Below, piece by piece: positions 10,225-20,803 of a DNA stretch of 64,000 nucleotides. The position numbers and the translations under genes are program-made. Source of the DNA: Anaerolineae bacterium. GTDB taxonomy: Bacteria; Chloroflexota; Anaerolineae; DUEN01. The DNA is taken from NCBI GenBank assembly GCA_025060615.1, contig JANXBS010000002.1, positions 194,860 to 258,859 of the forward strand. Direction: 5' to 3'. Position 1 is the first letter of the stretch. Every line of letters begins with the position of its first letter. Below the pieces are notes generated by a model. That model was given only the letters and a program-made list of their open reading frames with translations, was not told where the DNA came from and ran no database searches.

Positions 10225-11697
10225 TTGGATCTTCACGCTTTGACCATCCATGAAGCCCAGGACTTGCTGCGACGGGGAGAGATCTCGTCCACTGAGCTCA
10301 CCCGCGCGATCCTGGATCGCATCTGTGCGCTGGACAACGATATCAAGGCCTATCTCACCCTCACGCCGGAGCTAGCGATGGAGCAGGCGGCCGAGGCGGA
10401 TCGGCGAAGAGCAGCAGGGGAAGACACGCCGCTGTTGGGCATCCCGTTAGCCGTCAAAGACGTGCTCTGCCTAAAGGGAGTGCCTACCACTTGCGGCTCA
10501 CGCATCTTAGAGGATTTCATCCCTCCCTTCGACGCGACCGCGGTGGCCCGGCTGCGCGAGCTGGGCGCCGTCTTCCTGGGCAAGACCAACACCGATGAGT
10601 TCGCGATGGGCTCGTCGACAGAGAACTCGGCTTTCTTCATCACTCGTAACCCGTGGGACCTCTCGCGTGTACCCGGCGGCTCCAGCGGGGGCAGCGCGGC
10701 CGCCGTCGCCGCAGGCCTCTGTCTGGGTGCCTTGGGCACCGATACAGGCGGCAGCGTGCGCCAGCCGGCTGCGCTCTGTGGCGTCGTCGGCCTCAAGCCC
10801 AGTTATGGCCGGGTCTCCCGTTATGGCCTAGTTGCCTTCGCCTCATCGCTGGACCAGATTGGCACCTTCGGCAAGGACGTGATGGATGCCGCTATCCTGC
10901 TCCAGGCTATCGCCGGCTGGGACCCTCGCGACTCGACCTCCATGGATTTGCCGGTGCCCGATTACGTAAGCGCCCTCCAGACGGGAACGGATGTGCGGGG
11001 TCTACGCATCGGGGTGCCACGGGAGTATTTCGTCGAGGGGATGCAGGCGGACGTGGAAACAGCCGTGCGAACTGCCATCCGCCGATTGGCCGAAATGGGC
11101 GCAGAGGTGGTGGACATCTCACTGCCACACACCGAGTATGCCCTGCCCGTCTACTATTTGATTGCCCCAGCGGAGGCCTCGGCCAACCTGGCCCGTTACG
11201 ATGGCGTCCGCTACGGCCTCTCCGTCCCTGCCGACGACGTCTGGGAAACCTATCGCCGCACCCGCGGCCAGGGGTTCGGCCCAGAGGTCAAGCGCCGGAT
11301 CATGCTGGGCACATACGCGTTATCCGCCGGTTACTACGACGCCTACTACCTGAAGGCCAGCCAGGTGCGTACGCTGCTCAAGCGAGACTTCGACCTAGCC
11401 TTCGATCAGGTAGATGTGATCGTCTGCCCGACCAGCCCGGTAACGGCCTTCCGGATCGGCGAACGAACCGAGGATCCGTTGGCTATGTACCTGGCCGACA
11501 TCTTCACCCTCTCGGTGAACCTAGCAGGGGTGTGCGGCATCAGCATCCCTTGTGGCTTTGACGGGCAGGGGCTTCCCATCGGTTTGCAGATCATCGGGCC
11601 GGCCTTCGGCGAGGAACGCATCTTGCGTGTGGCGCATGCCTACGAACAGGCTACCGAATGGCACAGGCATCGCCCCCCTCTGCCGGTGCTGGCGTGA
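10225..11697 (+). CDS. gatA: Asp-tRNA(Asn)/Glu-tRNA(Gln) amidotransferase subunit A
   Basis: The 490-residue amidase releases ammonia from glutamine to convert misacylated Glu-tRNA(Gln) and Asp-tRNA(Asn). The amidase signature is complete: the catalytic lysine in [10 protein letters not shown], the serine-rich core [13 protein letters not shown] and the nucleophile region [12 protein letters not shown]. The C-terminal half keeps [15 protein letters not shown] start at 10225 is chosen because AAGGGGGGAAG precedes it and the product begins with the expected helix. It should be cotranscribed with gatC. Its presence suggests that the organism makes at least one amide tRNA by the indirect route. 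Confidence 0.95.
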   Translation: MDLHALTIHEAQDLLRRGEISSTELTRAILDRICALDNDIKAYLTLTPELAMEQAAEADRRRAAGEDTPLLGIPLAVKDVLCLKGVPTTCGSRILEDFIPPFDATAVARLRELGAVFLGKTNTDEFAMGSSTENSAFFITRNPWDLSRVPGGSSGGSAAAVAAGLCLGALGTDTGGSVRQPAALCGVVGLKPSYGRVSRYGLVAFASSLDQIGTFGKDVMDAAILLQAIAGWDPRDSTSMDLPVPDYVSALQTGTDVRGLRIGVPREYFVEGMQADVETAVRTAIRRLAEMGAEVVDISLPHTEYALPVYYLIAPAEASANLARYDGVRYGLSVPADDVWETYRRTRGQGFGPEVKRRIMLGTYALSAGYYDAYYLKASQVRTLLKRDFDLAFDQVDVIVCPTSPVTAFRIGERTEDPLAMYLADIFTLSVNLAGVCGISIPCGFDGQGLPIGLQIIGPAFGEERILRVAHAYEQATEWHRHRPPLPVLA

Positions 11698-11722
11698 ACA
11701 CCCTTCTTTGAGGTTGTGACTA

Positions 11723-12715
11723 ATGAAGGTCATCATCCCGCTGGCGGGATTCGGCACTCGTCTGCGTCCACATACGTATAGCAAGCCCAAGCCGCTTGTG
11801 AACGTGGCCGGTAAGCCCGTGTTGGGACACATCCTGGACAAGCTGGCCGGCTTGGAACTGGAAGAGGTGATCTTTATCGTCGGCTATCTGGGCGAGCAGA
11901 TCAAGGAATACGTAGATACGCATTACCAGTTTGCAGCGCGCTACGTCGAGCAGAAGGAGCTACTGGGACAAGCACATGCCATCTGGCTGGCGCGAGAGCA
12001 CGCCCAGGGCGAGATATTCATCATCTTCGTGGACACGATCTTCGAGACCGATCTGCTGGCAGCGCGGGCGATGGACGCGGACGGAGTCCTATATGTCAAA
12101 GAGGTTGAGGACCCACGCCGCTTTGGGGTAGCAGTAATCGAAAATGGGCGCATCGTGCGCCTGGTAGAGAAGCCGACGACGGACGAGCACCGCCTAGCGG
12201 TGATCGGAGTGTACTATATCCGGGATGGCCAATGGCTGACCCGGGCCATTGATGAACTCATGACCCGCGGCATACAAACCAAGGGGGAATACTATCTGGC
12301 CGACGCGCTGCAGTTAATGATTGACCAGGGCGCACGCTTGATCCCTCAGGAAGTGGAAGTCTGGGAAGATTGCGGCAAGCCAGAGACGGTGTTGCACACC
12401 AATCGATACCTCCTGTCGAAGCTGCAGGACAACGGCCATAAGGCGAAGTTGATCAACAGCATGGTCATCCCGCCCGTCTACATTGCGCCGACGGCTCACG
12501 TGGAAAACTCCGTCATCGGCCCCTACGCCACCATCGCAGACCATGCTTACGTGTGTAACGCGTTGATCCGGGATTCCATCATTGACGAAGGCGCGCAGAT
12601 CTGCAACACCATGTTGGAGGGATCACTGATCGGCAAGAACGCATTGGTGCGCGGTCGCTATCACCGGCTAAACGTCGGCGACTCTTCTCAGGTGGACTTC
12701 AGCGGGGCGGATTAG
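11723..12715 (+). CDS. sugar-phosphate nucleotidyltransferase with beta-helix tail
   Basis: The 330-residue protein transfers a nucleotidyl group to a sugar 1-phosphate. The N-terminus IIPLAGFGTRLRPHT is the NTP-binding loop of the RmlA/GalU/GlmU fold, and KPKPLVNVAGKP completes it. The C-terminal quarter (MVIPPVYIAPTAHVENS, VIGPYATIAD) contains hexapeptide turns of a left-handed beta helix. The sugar and nucleotide cannot be fixed: glucose-1-phosphate thymidylyl- or uridylyltransferase are both possible. It lies 25 bases after gatA. A second, RmlA-like paralogue sits in the exopolysaccharide operon at 43239. Confidence 0.88.
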   Translation: MKVIIPLAGFGTRLRPHTYSKPKPLVNVAGKPVLGHILDKLAGLELEEVIFIVGYLGEQIKEYVDTHYQFAARYVEQKELLGQAHAIWLAREHAQGEIFIIFVDTIFETDLLAARAMDADGVLYVKEVEDPRRFGVAVIENGRIVRLVEKPTTDEHRLAVIGVYYIRDGQWLTRAIDELMTRGIQTKGEYYLADALQLMIDQGARLIPQEVEVWEDCGKPETVLHTNRYLLSKLQDNGHKAKLINSMVIPPVYIAPTAHVENSVIGPYATIADHAYVCNALIRDSIIDEGAQICNTMLEGSLIGKNALVRGRYHRLNVGDSSQVDFSGAD

Positions 12716-12775
12716 TTTGATACAACTGCCCTTCCAGTGGACTGCAAGGGTGCAGCGCAGGCAGGAGGATCGAAG

Positions 12776-13888
12776 ATGATCGTCGGAACTGTGCGCGAGG
12801 TCAAAGATAACGAATATCGGGTTGGCCTAACCCCGGGTGGCGTGGCTTCCCTCGTGCAGGCCGGACATCAGGTCCTAGTCGAACGAGGGGCCGGCGAGGG
12901 CTCCGGTATCGCTGATGAGGAGTATGCAGCCGCGGGAGCCAAAATCACGCCTACGGCGGCTGATGTCTGGGGGGAAGCTCAGTTGATCGTGAAGGTCAAA
13001 GAGCCGACTCCACCGGAGTACGAATATCTGCGCCCAGGCCTGGTACTGTTCACATACTTGCATCTGGCCGCAGACGAAACGCTGACGCGACATCTGATGC
13101 AAAGCGGGATCACGGCGATCGCTTATGAGACGGTGGAGCTGGCTGATGGCTCGCTGCCGCTCCTAGAACCGATGAGCGAGATCGCCGGCCGTATGTCCAT
13201 CCAGATCGCCGCCCATTACTTAGAAAAGATGAATGGCGGCCGCGGTAAACTGCTGGGCGGCGTGCCCGGGGTGCGCCCCTGCGACGTGGTCATCATCGGT
13301 GGTGGAACCGTCGGCACAAACGCGGCCCAAGTAGCACTGGGCATGGGCGCCCATGTCACTGTCCTAGACGTGAACCTGGAACGTCTGCGCTATCTGAGCC
13401 ATATCCTGCACGGGAGCCTGACGACCCTCTACTCGGACCCACATACCATCGCCAGCTCGGTGGTGTATGCAGATGTGGTGATCGGCGCAGTCTTGATCAA
13501 GGGCGGCAGGGCTCCTAGGCTGGTCACCCGTGAGATGGTAGGCACTATGAAGCCTGGCAGCGTGATCATAGACGTAGCGGTGGATCAAGGCGGGTGCGTG
13601 GAGACCAGCCACCCCACCACCCACAGCCATCCGACCTATTTCGTAAATGGCGTGTTGCACTACGCGGTAGCCAACATGCCAGGAGCGGTGCCGCGCACGT
13701 CTACCTTCGCCCTGGCTAACTCCACCATCCCATATGTGCGCCAGCTCGCCACGCTGGGATTTGAACAGGCGGTCCGACGAAACCCCGCCCTGGCGCGCGG
13801 GGTGAACGTCCATCGAGGTCAGATCACTTATCCGGCGGTAGCACAGGTGTTCGGCCTGAGCTATCAGCCGTTGGAAGAAATCCTTTAA
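12776..13888 (+). CDS. ald: alanine dehydrogenase
   Basis: The enzyme interconverts L-alanine and pyruvate plus ammonia with NAD. The 370-residue length matches the family. Visible signatures are the N-terminal [17 protein letters not shown] with its substrate-binding Arg and Lys region, [11 protein letters not shown], the catalytic-histidine segment TYLHLAADE, and the NAD-binding [18 protein letters not shown]. The ATG at 12776 is used because GCAGGAGG lies seven bases ahead; an upstream in-frame start would add thirteen unrelated residues. Together with the next gene (aminotransferase) and glutamate dehydrogenase at 17261 it forms an amino-nitrogen group. Confidence 0.95.
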   Translation: MIVGTVREVKDNEYRVGLTPGGVASLVQAGHQVLVERGAGEGSGIADEEYAAAGAKITPTAADVWGEAQLIVKVKEPTPPEYEYLRPGLVLFTYLHLAADETLTRHLMQSGITAIAYETVELADGSLPLLEPMSEIAGRMSIQIAAHYLEKMNGGRGKLLGGVPGVRPCDVVIIGGGTVGTNAAQVALGMGAHVTVLDVNLERLRYLSHILHGSLTTLYSDPHTIASSVVYADVVIGAVLIKGGRAPRLVTREMVGTMKPGSVIIDVAVDQGGCVETSHPTTHSHPTYFVNGVLHYAVANMPGAVPRTSTFALANSTIPYVRQLATLGFEQAVRRNPALARGVNVHRGQITYPAVAQVFGLSYQPLEEIL

Positions 13889-13905
13889 GCTCATGGAGGC
13901 GACGA

Positions 13906-15066
13906 TTGCGAGATTTCGTATCTGAGCGCGTGCGCCGTGTCCCCCCCTCGGGGATCCGACGTTTCTTCGACATCGTGGCAACTATGCCTGACGTGATCTC
14001 GTTGGGCATCGGCGAACCCGACTTTGTAACCCCTTCGCACATCTTAAAGGCCGGCATCCAGTCACTCCAGCGCGGGGAGACGCACTACACGTCCAATTCA
14101 GGCACCATCGAGCTACGGGAGGCAATTGCCCGCGATCTGGAGCGGCGTTATGGCGTCCGCTATGATCCCGAAAAGGAGATTTTGATCACCGTCGGGGCAT
14201 CAGAAGGGCTTTACCTGGCCGCCAATGCGTTCATAGATCCCGGGGATGAAGTGATCGTCCCGCAGCCATGCTTCGTGGCATACACGGCCGAGGTAATGCT
14301 GGCCGGTGGTGTGCCGGTGCCCATCGCAACGCGGGTGGAGGATCGCTTCCAAGTCACCCCGGAGCAGGTGGAGCGGGCGATTACGTCGCGTACCAAGGCC
14401 ATCTTGATAGGATACCCCAATAACCCCACCGGCGCGGTGATGAGCCGCGAGAACATGTTGGCCGTCAGCGAGGTGGCCAAACGCTATGACCTGTTGGTCA
14501 TCTCCGACGAGCTATACGACCGCCTGGTCTATGGCGTGGAGCACGTGTGCGTTCCGGCGCTACCGGGGATGTGGGAGCGCACCGTGTTGCTTGGGGGATT
14601 CTCCAAGAACTACGCGATGACCGGCTGGCGGATTGGCTACGCAGCCGCGCCAGCCGAGCTGCTAGCTCCAATGCGCAAGATCCACCAGTATACGATCATG
14701 TCGGCCCCCACCATGGCACAGGCGGCGGCGCTCGCCGCGCTCTCCGACAGCGAAGACTGCGTCCAGCAGATGGTCGCCGAGTACAATCGGCGGCGGCGGC
14801 TGATCGTAGATGGGCTGAACAGCATCGGGATGCCTTGCTTCGAGCCCCAAGGGGCGTTTTATGCCTTCCCTTCGGTGGCGCGGTCTGGGATGACCGATAC
14901 AGAGTTCGCCGAGCGCCTGCTAGCGGAAGAGAAAGTAGCGGTGGTACCAGGCAGCGCTTTCGGCGCAGGCGGCGCGGGCTACGTGCGTTGCTCCTATGCC
15001 ACGGCGTATGAGAAGATCGAGATCGCGCTGGAGCGCATGGCACGGTTCGTGCGACGGCACGGCTAA
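13906..15066 (+). CDS. class I/II pyridoxal-phosphate aminotransferase
   Basis: The 386-residue enzyme belongs to fold type I aminotransferases of the aspartate/aromatic group. Recognisable parts are the N-terminal arm, LGIGEPDFVTP, the cofactor-stacking region TVGASEGLYLAANAF, YPNNPTGAV, SDELYDRLVY and the Schiff-base lysine in GGFSKNYAMTGWRIGY. The C-terminal RCSYA carries the carboxylate-binding arginine. A TTG start at 13906 follows GGAGG by six bases. The gene is 17 bases behind ald, so the two are likely translated from one message. Aspartate, alanine or aromatic substrates are all possible. Confidence 0.9.
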   Translation: MRDFVSERVRRVPPSGIRRFFDIVATMPDVISLGIGEPDFVTPSHILKAGIQSLQRGETHYTSNSGTIELREAIARDLERRYGVRYDPEKEILITVGASEGLYLAANAFIDPGDEVIVPQPCFVAYTAEVMLAGGVPVPIATRVEDRFQVTPEQVERAITSRTKAILIGYPNNPTGAVMSRENMLAVSEVAKRYDLLVISDELYDRLVYGVEHVCVPALPGMWERTVLLGGFSKNYAMTGWRIGYAAAPAELLAPMRKIHQYTIMSAPTMAQAAALAALSDSEDCVQQMVAEYNRRRRLIVDGLNSIGMPCFEPQGAFYAFPSVARSGMTDTEFAERLLAEEKVAVVPGSAFGAGGAGYVRCSYATAYEKIEIALERMARFVRRHG

Positions 15067-15101
15067 ACCGGATAAGCCCTTGGGGAGGAGGAAGAAAAGC
15101 C

Positions 15102-15587
15102 ATGAAGGGCAACGATCGGATCATCGAACGTCTGAACGACTTGCTGGCCGATGAGCTGACAGCCATCAACCAGTACATTGTGCACTCAGAGATGTGTGCC
15201 AATTGGGGTTACGAACGGCTGCATGAGGCCAACGAGAAGCGCGCCATCGAGGAGATGAAGCATGCGGAACGGCTCATCAGCCGCATTATCTTCCTGGAGG
15301 GCCAGCCGATCGTCAGCCGATTGAACGCAGTGCATATCGGCGCTGACGTCGCAGCACAGCTCGACTACGACCGATCCGCCGAGGAGGGAGCCATCAAGAT
15401 GTACAACGACTCCATTCGGCTGGCAGCCGAACTCGGTGACAACGGCACGCGCGAGTTATTGGAGGAGATCTTGAAGGATGAAGAAGACCACATAGATTGG
15501 CTGGAGGCCCAATTGGATCAGATTCGACAAATGGGGCTTCAGAATTACCTATTAGGGCAGATCGATCAACCGCCCAGTGGTGGATGA
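15102..15587 (+). CDS. bfr: bacterioferritin
   Basis: The 161-residue four-helix protein stores iron in a 24-subunit shell. The ferroxidase ligands are visible: Glu in [11 protein letters not shown], Glu and His in EEMKHAERL, the Glu of [11 protein letters not shown], and Glu and His in [12 protein letters not shown]. The methionine of EEMKHAE is at the place of the haem-ligating Met52 of known bacterioferritins. The start has GGGGAGGAGG upstream, a very strong ribosome-binding site. It ends only four bases before the gatB start. Confidence 0.95.
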   Translation: MKGNDRIIERLNDLLADELTAINQYIVHSEMCANWGYERLHEANEKRAIEEMKHAERLISRIIFLEGQPIVSRLNAVHIGADVAAQLDYDRSAEEGAIKMYNDSIRLAAELGDNGTRELLEEILKDEEDHIDWLEAQLDQIRQMGLQNYLLGQIDQPPSGG

Positions 15588-15591
15588 GGCC

Positions 15592-17034
15592 ATGAGTGCC
15601 CGCTACGAAGCTGTCATCGGCATGGAAGTCCATGCCCAGATCCTCACCGCCTCTAAGATGTTCTGCGGCTGCAGCGCCGACTATGCTGCTGCGCCCCCAA
15701 ATACCCATGTCTGCCCGGTCTGTTTGGCCATGCCCGGCGTGCTGCCGGTGATCAACCGGCGCGCGGTGGAGCAAACCGTGCGCACTGGCTTAGCGCTTAA
15801 CTGCCAGATCTCACCCGTGGCGGTCTTCGCCCGGAAGAACTACATCTACCCAGACCTACCCAAAGGATATCAGATCTCCCAGTATGAGCTGCCCTTGTGC
15901 CGTGACGGCTGGCTGATGATCGAGCTGTCCGATGGCCAACAGCGGCGCATCGGCATCCGCCGTGCCCACCTGGAAGAAGACACTGGCAAGCTGATACACA
16001 TGGACGGCCACTCCCTGATCGACTTCAACCGGGCCGGAGTGCCCCTATTAGAGATCGTGAGCGAGCCCGACATGCGCTCCGCAGAGGAAGCTTACGCCTA
16101 CGTGGTGCGCCTGCGCCAAATCCTGCGCTACCTGGGCGTATCCAGCGGCGACATGGAGAAAGGGGCTATGCGCTGCGAAGTGAATGTATCGGTGCGGCCA
16201 GCAGGCTCCACCCAGCTCGGCACGAAGGTGGAGATCAAAAACCTGAACTCGTTTCGGGCTGTCCGCCTCTCGCTAGAATACGAGATTAATCGGCAGATCG
16301 CCCTGCTGGAAAAGGGAGAGGCAGTGGAACAGGTGACGGTCGGATGGGATGAGGCTCGTGGCCGTACGGTGGTCCAACGAACCAAGGAGTCGGCTCATGA
16401 CTACCGTTACTTCCCAGAGCCCGACTTGCCGCCGTTAGAGCTGAGCGCGGCATGGGTGGAAGCGCTGCGTGCCAGCCTGCCTGAACTCCCCCTTGCGCGC
16501 AGGGATCGCTTGATGAGCGCCTACGGCCTCTCTCGGCAGGAGGCCAATCTGCTGACAGACGAGCGGACAGTGGCCGATTTCTTCGAGGCGGCGGTGCAAG
16601 CGTACCCGGGCGAGCCGCGCGCGATGGCTAACTGGATCATGGGAGAGCTATTTCGCCTGCTCAACGCCGCCGGTATCGAGATCACTGCATCACAAGTGAC
16701 GCCGGCCGCCCTGGCTGAACTGCAGACGCTGGTGGATCAAGGCGTTATCAACCTGAACACGGCCAAGCGAGTGCTCAACACGATGTTTCAGACAGGTCAG
16801 ACAGCTGCTACCATCGTGCAGGCAGAGGGGTTGGCTCAGGTCAGCGACCAAGAGGCGCTGGCAGCCGTGATCACCCAGGTCCTCGCGGAACACCCGGAGG
16901 AAGTAGCGCGCTACCGGGCGGGCAAGACGACCGTCCTGAGCTGGCTGATGGGCCAGGTCATGCGGGCTACGCGCGGCCAGGCCAATCCGCAGGTGGTACG
17001 GCGCCTGCTGCAGCAGGCCCTCGACCAAGAATGA
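15592..17034 (+). CDS. gatB: Asp-tRNA(Asn)/Glu-tRNA(Gln) amidotransferase subunit B
   Basis: GatB binds the misacylated tRNA and activates the acid side chain with ATP before amidation. The 480-residue protein shows [15 protein letters not shown], the zinc-binding cysteines of FCGCSADY and [38 protein letters not shown] and [17 protein letters not shown]. The tail is the YqeY-like GatB/E domain. The ATG at 15592 is preferred to a GTG 15 bases earlier that overlaps bfr. Subunits A and C are encoded 4-6 kb upstream, with four unrelated genes in between. Confidence 0.95.
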   Translation: MSARYEAVIGMEVHAQILTASKMFCGCSADYAAAPPNTHVCPVCLAMPGVLPVINRRAVEQTVRTGLALNCQISPVAVFARKNYIYPDLPKGYQISQYELPLCRDGWLMIELSDGQQRRIGIRRAHLEEDTGKLIHMDGHSLIDFNRAGVPLLEIVSEPDMRSAEEAYAYVVRLRQILRYLGVSSGDMEKGAMRCEVNVSVRPAGSTQLGTKVEIKNLNSFRAVRLSLEYEINRQIALLEKGEAVEQVTVGWDEARGRTVVQRTKESAHDYRYFPEPDLPPLELSAAWVEALRASLPELPLARRDRLMSAYGLSRQEANLLTDERTVADFFEAAVQAYPGEPRAMANWIMGELFRLLNAAGIEITASQVTPAALAELQTLVDQGVINLNTAKRVLNTMFQTGQTAATIVQAEGLAQVSDQEALAAVITQVLAEHPEEVARYRAGKTTVLSWLMGQVMRATRGQANPQVVRRLLQQALDQE

Positions 17035-17260
17035 AAGCTGGGCCATATCTTCAAGTCCCATGGAGAGGCCTGGGGCGAGATGCCCTTCTAGAAAACCTCT
17101 TTTGTGCTCTTTATTTGCCGATCTTGGCCTCTGAGTCCACCGAATGACTAAGAGAAAGCAGGTAAAGGGCTGAAAAACCCATCTAATGGCGGGAGTTCCC
17201 TCTACGTCATCTCTTCTCAGAGAGGGGCTCTGGAGATAAACACAGATCTTGGAGATCAGA

Positions 17261-18565
17261 ATGAGCAACGGAGCTACCGTGATGAAGGGGGTTGAGCCAG
17301 CAGAGGCGGCTCCTCTGCAAAGGCTAGATCCACTGCAGATGGCGCAACGACAATTTGACGAGGCGGCCGTCTACCTTCCAGAGATCCCACCTGGCTACCT
17401 CGCCAAGCTGCGCGTGCCTGAACGGGTGCTCGTGGTGAACTTCCCCGTGATCATGGACAATGGGGAGATCCGCATGTTCACGGGCTATCGGGCACAGCAT
17501 TCCACGGCTTGCGGCCCGGCCAAGGGCGGCATCCGCTATCATCCGTCGGTCACCCTGGAAGAAGTGTGCGCCCTGGCGATGTGGATGACCTGGAAATGCG
17601 CCGTGGTAGGCCTCCCGTATGGCGGCGCTAAAGGCGGCGTCGTCTGCGACCCCAAGCAACTCTCCCCACGCGAGCTGGAGCGCCTGACACGACGCTACAC
17701 TGCCGAGATCTCCCTCATCATCGGCCCTGATCGCGACATCCCAGCACCAGATGTGAACACCAATCCCCAGGTTATGGCCTGGCTCATGGACACTTACAGT
17801 ATGGGCGTCGGCCACGCAACGCCGGGAGTGACCACAGGCAAGCCGCTGGAGTTGGGCGGCTCGCATGGACGTAACGAGGCCACTGCGCGGGGTACGCTAT
17901 TCTGCATCCGCCGGGCAGCTCGCAAGATCGGGCTTGACCTGCACGGCGCACGCGTGGCCATCCAGGGCTACGGTAACGCCGGCTCCATCGCGGCCCAACT
18001 TCTTCACCAGGATGGTGCCAAGATCATCGCCGTCAGCGACTCCCGAGGTGGCATCTTCAACCCGCATGGGCTCGATCCCGTAGCCGTCCTGCGCCATAAG
18101 CAGGAGAGCGGCTCTGTCGTGGGATTCCCCGACGCCGACGCCATCACCAATGAGGAGCTGCTTACACTGCCTTGTGATGTGTTAGTGCCGGCTGCCCTAG
18201 AGAAGCAGCTACATGCCGGCAACGCTGACCGCGTGCAGGCGAAGATCATCGCTGAGACAGCCAACGGCCCAACAGAGCCTGAAGCAGACCATATTTTCTT
18301 CGACCGCGGCATCTTTGTGATCCCGGACATCCTCTGCAACGCGGGCGGCGTTACGGTTTCATACTTCGAGTGGGTGCAGGACCTTCAGTTTTTCTTCTGG
18401 GATGAGGCCCAGGTAAACCAAAACCTGGAGCGGGTCATGAACCGCGCCTTTGACGCGGTGATGGCCATCGCCGAGGAGAAGCGGGTGCACAACCGCCTGG
18501 CCGCCAATATCCTGGCCATCCATCGGGTGGCGCGCGCGACGATGCTGCGGGGGATTTACCCGTGA
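17261..18565 (+). CDS. gdhA: glutamate dehydrogenase
   Basis: The 434-residue enzyme reversibly makes glutamate from 2-oxoglutarate and ammonia. The signature region is complete: GGIRYHPSVT, the catalytic lysine in LPYGGAKGGVV, the conserved aspartate in PAPDVNTN, and a Rossmann domain with IQGYGNAGSIAA. Length fits the hexameric family. The ATG at 17261 has GGAG six bases ahead; a TTG four codons upstream is less likely. The 226-base spacer before it shows no gene. Its stop overlaps the next gene as GTGA. NAD or NADP preference cannot be read safely. Confidence 0.95.
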   Translation: MSNGATVMKGVEPAEAAPLQRLDPLQMAQRQFDEAAVYLPEIPPGYLAKLRVPERVLVVNFPVIMDNGEIRMFTGYRAQHSTACGPAKGGIRYHPSVTLEEVCALAMWMTWKCAVVGLPYGGAKGGVVCDPKQLSPRELERLTRRYTAEISLIIGPDRDIPAPDVNTNPQVMAWLMDTYSMGVGHATPGVTTGKPLELGGSHGRNEATARGTLFCIRRAARKIGLDLHGARVAIQGYGNAGSIAAQLLHQDGAKIIAVSDSRGGIFNPHGLDPVAVLRHKQESGSVVGFPDADAITNEELLTLPCDVLVPAALEKQLHAGNADRVQAKIIAETANGPTEPEADHIFFDRGIFVIPDILCNAGGVTVSYFEWVQDLQFFFWDEAQVNQNLERVMNRAFDAVMAIAEEKRVHNRLAANILAIHRVARATMLRGIYP

Positions 18566-19842
18566 GCTCTGACGCCGCGGATGTGATCACGCTAGACCTA
18601 ACGGCCATCGCTCACGGCGGTGAGGCGTTCGGCCGCCACGAGGGCAAAATCGTCTTCGTGCCCTATACGCTGCCCGGCGAGCGAGTGCAGGCTCGCCTAG
18701 TGGAAGAGCACGCGCGCTGGGCGCGAGCCGAACTGGTTGAGGTGCTCACAGCCGACGACGACCGAGTGGAGCCACCCTGCCCCTACTTCGGCCCTGGCCT
18801 TTGCGGCGGCTGTCAGTGGCAACACATCCGCTACGAACGCCAGCTTGTGCTCAAACAGGAGATCGTAGCCGATCAGTTGCGCCGCTTGGGACACCTCTCC
18901 GATCCCCCAGTGCGGCCTACCCTCTCCGTCGGGCAGCCGTTCGCCTATCGCAACCACGTGCAGTTCGCGGTCCACCCGGAAGGCAGGTTAGGGTTTGCGC
19001 GGGCGGGCAGCCACGAGATTATCCCCATCGAGCGATGTCTGCTGCTACACCCACTCTTGGATGAGCTCTTCAGCGCACTTCAGTTCGACGAGGAAGAACC
19101 TGGGCCCACGCTGACCGAGTGGCTGCAACGTCTCAGCCTACGCGCCGGCGTGACCACCGGCCAGCAATTGGTGCTGTTTGAGGGGCGCGGCGATGAGCCA
19201 CCCGAGCTTGAGGTAGACCTCCCAGTCTCGTGCGTGTTTCTCGCCCGAGATGGACGGCTACAGCCACTGATCGGGCCGCCATATATCGAGGAGCAGGTCG
19301 CTGGCAGGGTCTATCGCGTCTCGGCCACGAGCTTTTTTCAGGTAAACACTGCTGGCGCCGAGGTGCTGGTCGGTCTGGTGCGTCGTTACCTAGACCCCCA
19401 GCCGAACGATACGCTGCTAGACGCTTACTGTGGCGTAGGGCTCTTCGGCCTGGCCTTGAGCGACCAGGTGAGCCATCTGATCGGGATCGAGGAGAACCCT
19501 TACGCCTGCGAGGATTTCGCTTGGAACGCCCGTGATCTCCCCCCCGAACGGGTGACCCTACACGAGGGGCCAGCGGCGGAGGTGCTGGCTGCGCTGAATC
19601 AGCCGATAGACCTGGCTGTGGTAGATCCGCCGCGCTCGGGCGTAGGCCAAGAGGCGCTGCGGGAGTTGGCTCGCTTGGGGCCGCGGCGTATCGTCTACGT
19701 CTCGTGCGATCCAGCGACACTGGCCCGTGATGTGGAGTTTCTACAGGCCGGCGGATACGAGCTGGTTGAGGTGCAGCCGGTAGACTTGTTCCCTCAGACC
19801 TTTCACGTGGAATCAGTGAGCCTATGGGTGCGCAAAGCTTAA
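18562..19842 (+). CDS. rlmD: 23S rRNA (uracil-C5)-methyltransferase, RlmD/RumA family
   Basis: The 426-residue enzyme methylates C5 of a uridine in RNA with S-adenosylmethionine. The N-terminal TRAM domain (TLDLTAIAHGGEAFGRH, VPYTLPGERVQ) is followed by an iron-sulphur motif, CPYFGPGLCGGCQWQH. The catalytic part contains FFQVNTAGAE, LDAYCGVGLFGLAL and DPPRSGVG, and ends with the nucleophile region VYVSCDPATLARD. It starts with GTG inside the gdhA stop (GTGA overlap), which implies translational coupling. The exact target (U1939, U747 or tRNA U54) cannot be told from sequence alone. Confidence 0.9.
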   Translation: MSSDAADVITLDLTAIAHGGEAFGRHEGKIVFVPYTLPGERVQARLVEEHARWARAELVEVLTADDDRVEPPCPYFGPGLCGGCQWQHIRYERQLVLKQEIVADQLRRLGHLSDPPVRPTLSVGQPFAYRNHVQFAVHPEGRLGFARAGSHEIIPIERCLLLHPLLDELFSALQFDEEEPGPTLTEWLQRLSLRAGVTTGQQLVLFEGRGDEPPELEVDLPVSCVFLARDGRLQPLIGPPYIEEQVAGRVYRVSATSFFQVNTAGAEVLVGLVRRYLDPQPNDTLLDAYCGVGLFGLALSDQVSHLIGIEENPYACEDFAWNARDLPPERVTLHEGPAAEVLAALNQPIDLAVVDPPRSGVGQEALRELARLGPRRIVYVSCDPATLARDVEFLQAGGYELVEVQPVDLFPQTFHVESVSLWVRKA

Positions 19843-19869
19843 TCGCCTATCCAAGCCTTCCGCGCTGGC

Positions 19870-20628
19870 TTAAACTAGTATATGTGTTTGCCCGGCATAA
19901 GGCAACCACCATCTCCCCCCAAAGTGCGCGCGCACTTCTTCCTCATACAACTCTAGCGCTTTCGGCTCACCGCGGTTCCGATGCACTAGGGCTAATGCAT
20001 GACATCTGGCTGCGGCTGCGACTTGCGCTGCCTGCCCTACGCTTGAGTGTTGATACATGTCAGCGCGTGGATACAGGTATGTCGCTTCATGGATGAGCAA
20101 ATCACAGCCGCGCGCCAACTCTTCGACCTCGCGGCTGAGGCCAGTGTCTCCGCTGTAGACCAACGAGCGTCCAATGTCGGGAAATTCTAATCGGTAAGCG
20201 TAGCAGGGATGCGCGTGGTTGGTCAGAGCTACGCGCAGGATCACATCTCCCCTCGGTGAGACCCAAAGGCCCTCAGGCTCTAGCGCCTGAAAGCAAACCC
20301 AACTGCGCAACTGCTTGGACAGTTCAGGGTAAATCAGCAAGACAAGCTGTTTCAACACCTCTATCGATTGCGGCGATCCGATCACAGTCAGAGGCGTCTG
20401 GCGGAACAATAACATAGGCCAGCCCAGCGTATGATCGCCGTGGGTATGGGTGATCAACAAGAGGTCCACATGATCAGCTTCCAGGCCATGCCGACCTAGC
20501 TGCACCATAATCGTCGGCCCAGCATCGATCAGGATAGCCTGTTTACTCGTACGCACCAGAAGCGCCGTGTGATCTCCAGGGCTAGCTGGCGTGGCTGAAC
20601 CTATTCCTAGGAAAGTAACCTTAACCAC
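19870..20628 (-). CDS. MBL-fold metal-dependent hydrolase, RNase Z-like
   Basis: The roughly 252-residue protein has the metallo-beta-lactamase fold of the RNase Z/ElaC branch. It begins with KVTFLGIGSATP, holds the metal motif THTHGDHTLGWP, the later ligands in NHAHPCYAY and YSGDTGLS, and ends with HRNR. A GTG start at 20628 is preferred because GAGGGGAAG lies directly upstream and the product then starts like its relatives; upstream in-frame starts at 20679 or 20733 would add up to 35 unrelated residues. tRNA 3'-processing is possible, but the family has many small-molecule hydrolases. It is convergent with the rRNA methyltransferase gene. Confidence 0.82.
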   Translation of the reverse strand: MVKVTFLGIGSATPASPGDHTALLVRTSKQAILIDAGPTIMVQLGRHGLEADHVDLLLITHTHGDHTLGWPMLLFRQTPLTVIGSPQSIEVLKQLVLLIYPELSKQLRSWVCFQALEPEGLWVSPRGDVILRVALTNHAHPCYAYRLEFPDIGRSLVYSGDTGLSREVEELARGCDLLIHEATYLYPRADMYQHSSVGQAAQVAAAARCHALALVHRNRGEPKALELYEEEVRAHFGGRWWLPYAGQTHILV

Positions 20629-20733
20629 AGCTTCCCCTCGCAACGAAGGCAAATCTATGTTAAATAGAGGCACTTTCATCGTCAATAGAGAAACAGGCGC
20701 ATGGCGTTGACGATCGGTGCAGGCGTTGAACAC

Positions 20734-20769
20734 ACAAGCGCCCGCGGAGGAGTTTCCGCGGGCGCTTGT
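20734..20769. terminator. perfect 15-bp hairpin after lipoprotein gene
   Basis: A perfect 15-bp, GC-rich inverted repeat (core AGCGCCCGCGG) with a 6-nt loop sits between two minus-strand genes. There is no T tract on either strand. It could terminate upstream transcription or protect an mRNA end. Confidence 0.55.
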
Positions 20770-20803
20770 ATCTGCCGACTTCGCCCTGCGAGAGAGCCAT
20801 CGG

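Noticed and set aside
10653-11561. 302-codon plus-strand frame inside gatA
   Set aside because: It is a shifted reading of gatA, whose own frame is complete with all amidase motifs. The shadow product is Gly/Arg/Pro-rich, as expected from GC-rich coding DNA.
19133-19720. 195-codon minus-strand frame opposite the rRNA methyltransferase
   Set aside because: It is an Arg/Pro/Ser-rich antisense shadow of a well-defined gene.
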